From Streptomyces sp. CBMA123 (GTDB lineage Bacteria > Actinomycetota > Actinomycetes > Streptomycetales > Streptomycetaceae): 33,503 bases of DNA. A program made the translations under genes and the position numbers. The notes under the pieces were generated by a model. It searched no databases, was not told the origin of the DNA, and saw nothing but the letters and a program-made list of their open reading frames with translations. Shown piece by piece: positions 30,861-33,503 of the stretch. Position 1 is the stretch's first letter, and each line of letters begins with the position of its first letter. The stretch covers positions 1-33,503 of the forward strand of contig NZ_MECK01000628.1 in assembly GCF_014596465.1 (NCBI RefSeq), read 5' to 3'.

Positions 30861-31637
30861 GCGTGTCGCGGCGAGCTGCCAGTCGGCGGGGCCCGAGGGC
30901 GGCAGGTGGCCGGGCAGTCCGGAGGTCCAGCGCTTGGTTCCGTCCGGCAGGACGGCGAGCGCTTCCACCCCGGGGCGTCGGGCCGCCCAGGCCAGCGCGC
31001 GGTCCGGGCCCATGGCGAAGGCGGCGGTCGCCCAGGCGTCGGTGCGGGCGATGCCGGTGCCGGGGGCGCCGACCAGGGTGAGCGAGGCCAGGGCGTCCGC
31101 GGGGCGGCCGGTGTGCGGGTCGAGGATGTGGGCGCCGCGTTCGGCGGTGCCGGAGGTGGCGATGGCGAGGTCGCTGCCGCCGAGGACGGCGGCGAGGTCG
31201 CCCGGCCGCCCGGGGTGGGCGATGCCGATCCGCCACGGCCCGCCGGAGGTCTGGACGTCCCCGCCGCCGTTGACGCAGAACTGCCGGGCGCCGGTGGCAC
31301 GCAGCAGTCGGGCGGCCTCCTCGACGGCCCAGCCCTTGACCCAGCCGCTGGGGTCGAGCCGTCCGCCGGGCCGTTCGGTGAAGTAGCCGTCGGTCTCGGC
31401 GGTGACCTCGCGGCAGGCGTCGAGCACCGTGCGGACCTCGGGATCGCAGTCGGCGAGAGCCAGTGCGCCCCGGTCGAGCCGGCTGATGTCGCTGTCCGGC
31501 CGGTAGGTGGAGAACACCGCGTCGATCCGGTGCAGCCGTTCGGTGATCCGCCGCAGCGCCTCGGGCAGGTCGGGCCCGGGGTCGCGGACGGCGATGGAGA
31601 AGACGGTGCCCATCACGGGCTCGGCGTGCCGCAGCAC
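30858..31637 (-). CDS. apbE: FAD:protein FMN transferase (ApbE family)
   Basis: A 259-aa ApbE flavin transferase, which moves FMN from FAD onto a Thr or Ser of a target protein. Conserved blocks are MGTVFSIAV near the start, STYRPDSDISRL, DPSGWVKGWAVE, VNGGGDVQTSG, TSGTAERGAHILDPHTGRPA and the metal-binding TDAWATAAFAMG. No N-terminal lipoprotein or Sec signal is seen, so it may act in the cytoplasm, or the true start may differ. The GTG at 31637 lies six bases after the stop of the FMN-binding gene, whose DAVSGAT motif is its probable target. Its stop lies in a 16-bp repeat. Confidence 0.93.
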   Translation of the reverse strand: MLRHAEPVMGTVFSIAVRDPGPDLPEALRRITERLHRIDAVFSTYRPDSDISRLDRGALALADCDPEVRTVLDACREVTAETDGYFTERPGGRLDPSGWVKGWAVEEAARLLRATGARQFCVNGGGDVQTSGGPWRIGIAHPGRPGDLAAVLGGSDLAIATSGTAERGAHILDPHTGRPADALASLTLVGAPGTGIARTDAWATAAFAMGPDRALAWAARRPGVEALAVLPDGTKRWTSGLPGHLPPSGPADWQLAATR

Positions 31638-31643
31638 CGGCGG

Positions 31644-32165
31644 TCAGCCCTTCGCCCGGTCGAGGGCGCTCTGCAGCGAGCGGATGTAGCCGTCGCTGGT
31701 GTAGGTGGCGCCGCTGACGGCGTCGATCCGGGCGCTCTGCGCGGAGATCGCCTCCTGGTTGAGGGTGGGCAGGGCGTCGGTGTTGATCTCGCGGTCCCGG
31801 CGGTCCTCGGTGGGGTACTTGACCACGTCGACGCCGGTGAGCCGGCTCCCGGCGAGGGTGACCTGCACCTGCACCGGCCCGTACCGGGTGTTCACGGTGT
31901 CCCCGCTGATCTTCCGGGTGGCACCGCCGCCGGCGGGCGCGGGCGCCGGCGTGGGGGAGGCGGAGGTGTCGGCGGCACCCGGGGTCCCGGAGCCCGATGT
32001 GGCGCCGGTCCCGGAGCCGGTCCCGGATGACGAGCCCGACCCCGACGAGGATCCCGCTCCCGAGCTGATCACCGGCGCGGACCCGGTCGCCTGGTGCGGT
32101 TTGAGCGAGAGCAGCAGCACCACCCCGGCAGCGGTGGCGGCACTGGTGACGACGGCTCGGCGCAT
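31644..32165 (-). CDS. Membrane-anchored FMN-binding protein, ApbE target
   Basis: A 173-residue protein with an N-terminal membrane anchor or signal (VVTSAATAAGVVLLLSL), a long Ser/Gly/Thr/Pro linker (about residues 30-80) and a C-terminal FMN-bind domain. The flavinylation motif DAVSGAT (residues 148-154) matches the ApbE target pattern, with Thr154 as the likely FMN site. The ATG at 32165 has CAGGAG six bases upstream; a TTG six bases earlier is less likely. It lies between the reductase and ApbE genes, so it should carry electrons outside the membrane after flavinylation. Confidence 0.92.
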   Translation of the reverse strand: MRRAVVTSAATAAGVVLLLSLKPHQATGSAPVISSGAGSSSGSGSSSGTGSGTGATSGSGTPGAADTSASPTPAPAPAGGGATRKISGDTVNTRYGPVQVQVTLAGSRLTGVDVVKYPTEDRRDREINTDALPTLNQEAISAQSARIDAVSGATYTSDGYIRSLQSALDRAKG

Positions 32166-32186
32166 GGACAACTCCTGGTGTGCTCA

Positions 32187-32263
32187 GGCTCGGAAGCAGG
32201 CGGGGAAGCAGGCGGGGAATCGAGCTCGGATCAGGCTCGGGATCAAGCTCGGAATCAGGCTCA
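32187..32263 (-). repeat. 12-bp tandem repeats after the reductase stop
   Basis: Two GAAGCAGGCGGG copies lie at about 32193-32216, and three to four GCTCGG(A/G)ATCA-like units at about 32224-32263. On the minus strand TGA recurs in the frame of the reductase stop (TCA at 32261, 32255, 32243, 32231). The array fills the gap to the FMN-binding gene. Confidence 0.8.
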
Positions 32264-33503
32264 GAAGACGAAGGACTCGTGGTGGATCCGCCCCGCCCGA
32301 ACCCCGGCCGCCCGCAGCGCGCGCACGGCCTCCTCGGTGACGGCCTCGGGCCCGCACAGGTAGACGTCGTGCTCGGCCAGCCCCGGCACCAGCCGGGCGA
32401 GCGCCGCGCCGAGGTCCCCGACCTGCTCGCGCGAGCCGAGCAGCTCGTGCACCACCGCGCCGCGCTGCCGGGCGACCTCCGCCAGCTCGGCCCGGAACAG
32501 CACGTCCTCGGCGCGCCGGGCCCGCTGCACCAGGGTGACCTCGCCCGGCAGGGTCTCGAACAGCGCCCGCAGCGGGGTGATCCCGACGCCCACCCCGAGC
32601 AGCAGCACCCGGCGCTGCCGCTGCCGCCGTCCGGTGAACGCCCCGTACGGTCCCTCGGCCCGCACCCTGGTGCCCGGCCGCAGCCGGGCGACGGCGGCGC
32701 TGTGCCCGCCGAGGTCCTTGACGGTGAACCGGAGGAAGTCGGGGCGGGCCGGTGCGGACAGCGAGTACGGGTTGGCGGCCCAGCGCAGTCCGGGGGCCTG
32801 GAACTGGAGTCGGAAGAACTGGCCGGGCTCGGCGCGGAGCTCGTCCAGCCGCCGGCCGGACAGGAACAGCGACACCACGCCGGGGCCCTCCGGCCGCACC
32901 TCGGCCACCTTCAGCCCGTGCCGCCGGTCGAGCAGCCAGGGCCGCAGCAGCCGGTACCAGCCGAGCAGGGCCGCCGTCCCGAAGTAGAGCGCGTACCAGC
33001 CGGCCCGGCCGGGGCCGCCGCCGAGGTCGGCGCCGGTGGTCAGCTGGTGGGCGAAGGCGAGTGCGACCGCGAGGTAGGTGGCCAGGTGCAGGTAGTACCA
33101 GGTCTCGTAGGAGAGCCGGCGCCGGGCCGCCCGGGCGGAGACCGCGCCGGTGCCGAGCATCAGCAGGGTGCCCGCGGTGGCCTTGAGCATGTCGGGGTAG
33201 TGGAAGACGATCTCGACGCCCTCGCCGACCGGCCCGCGTCCGTCGGTGAGCGCGTAGCCCCAGATCACGGTCAGCAGGTGCACGGTGACCAGGCCGACCA
33301 GCCAGCGGCCGCCGTACGCGTGCCAGCGGGCCAGCCGGTCGGCGCCGACCCCGCGTTCCACCGGCGGCAGCCGGGCCATCAGCAGGAGCAGCACCGGCGC
33401 GGCGTACCCGGCGAGCAGTCCGGCGATCCGCCCGGCGCCGGTCAGCCAGCCGGCCGCGCCGACCACCGCGGCGGTGTTCACCCACCACAGGCCGAGCACG
33501 CCG
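32261..33503 (-). CDS. Ferric-reductase-like membrane flavocytochrome, 5' end beyond window
   Basis: At least 412 residues; the open frame reaches the window edge, and the GTG at 33499 is probably internal, so the true start lies outside. The N-terminal half has about six membrane spans with His residues in helices suited to two b-haems (RWHAYGGRWLVGLVTVHLL, YYLHLATYLAVALAFAHQ). The C-terminal half is a ferredoxin-reductase type module: FAD motif NPYSLSAP, nucleotide-binding GVGVGITPLRALFE and the ending DVYLCGPEAV. It would pass electrons from NAD(P)H across the membrane. The neighbouring FMN-binding and ApbE genes suggest it reduces the flavoprotein rather than only iron. Confidence 0.9.
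   Translation of the reverse strand, partial: GVLGLWWVNTAAVVGAAGWLTGAGRIAGLLAGYAAPVLLLLMARLPPVERGVGADRLARWHAYGGRWLVGLVTVHLLTVIWGYALTDGRGPVGEGVEIVFHYPDMLKATAGTLLMLGTGAVSARAARRRLSYETWYYLHLATYLAVALAFAHQLTTGADLGGGPGRAGWYALYFGTAALLGWYRLLRPWLLDRRHGLKVAEVRPEGPGVVSLFLSGRRLDELRAEPGQFFRLQFQAPGLRWAANPYSLSAPARPDFLRFTVKDLGGHSAAVARLRPGTRVRAEGPYGAFTGRRQRQRRVLLLGVGVGITPLRALFETLPGEVTLVQRARRAEDVLFRAELAEVARQRGAVVHELLGSREQVGDLGAALARLVPGLAEHDVYLCGPEAVTEEAVRALRAAGVRAGRIHHESFVF

Overview
The window comes from a very high-GC actinobacterium, most probably a Streptomycetaceae member (Streptomyces or Kitasatospora). The signs are the streptomycete-type 5S rRNA, near-universal G/C at third codon positions, frequent GTG starts, Tat and lipoprotein export signals, SARP-type regulators and an I36-type protease inhibitor. 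It opens inside a 5S rRNA gene and its terminator, so it starts at the end of an rRNA operon. All names and functions below come from reading motifs; no database was searched.

Layout. 1-5.4 kb: Tat-exported phospholipase C, an unknown protein on the minus strand, a secreted NlpC/P60 cell-wall hydrolase with a strong terminator, and a small secreted protein whose frame is broken. 5.5-8.4 kb: an unknown protein, a decayed TPR remnant, and a divergent short-chain dehydrogenase / LysR pair with a LysR-type operator between them. 8.8-10.2 kb: a secreted I36 inhibitor-like protein coupled to a lipoprotein, then a bidirectional-type terminator. 10.2-16.1 kb, minus strand: a carbohydrate uptake operon (binding lipoprotein, two permeases, secreted GH31 glycosidase) preceded by a thrice-repeated putative operator.

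The centre of interest is 16.4-28.9 kb on the plus strand. A SNF2-type helicase is followed by five closely spaced genes: a Trypco1 (CU044_2847-type) protein, a trypsin-like protease ending in an effector-associated domain, a VMAP protein with a matching N-terminal effector-associated domain, a MoxR-type AAA+ ATPase, and a 1982-residue multidomain protein. These are the parts of a vWA-MoxR-VMAP ternary conflict (putative defence or regulated-proteolysis) system. The giant protein fuses vWA, degenerate STAND NTPase, WD-like propeller, pseudokinase, two SARP-like winged-helix/BTAD units and an EccC/FtsK-type ATPase. The kinase HRD and the STAND Walker A lysine are lost, while the C-terminal Walker A and B are intact. 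A plausible reading is that MoxR and VMAP link a sensor/scaffold protein to the protease through the shared effector-associated domains.

28.9-33.5 kb, minus strand: an overlapping set (30-aa ORF, isochorismatase-family hydrolase, LCM-type methyltransferase), then a flavin electron-transfer cassette (ferric-reductase-like membrane protein running off the window, FMN-binding protein, ApbE flavin transferase).

A recurring oddity is short tandem repeats (12, 16 or 17 bp) lying on or just after stop codons at five gene ends. In two of them the 12-bp period repeats the stop codon in the same frame.
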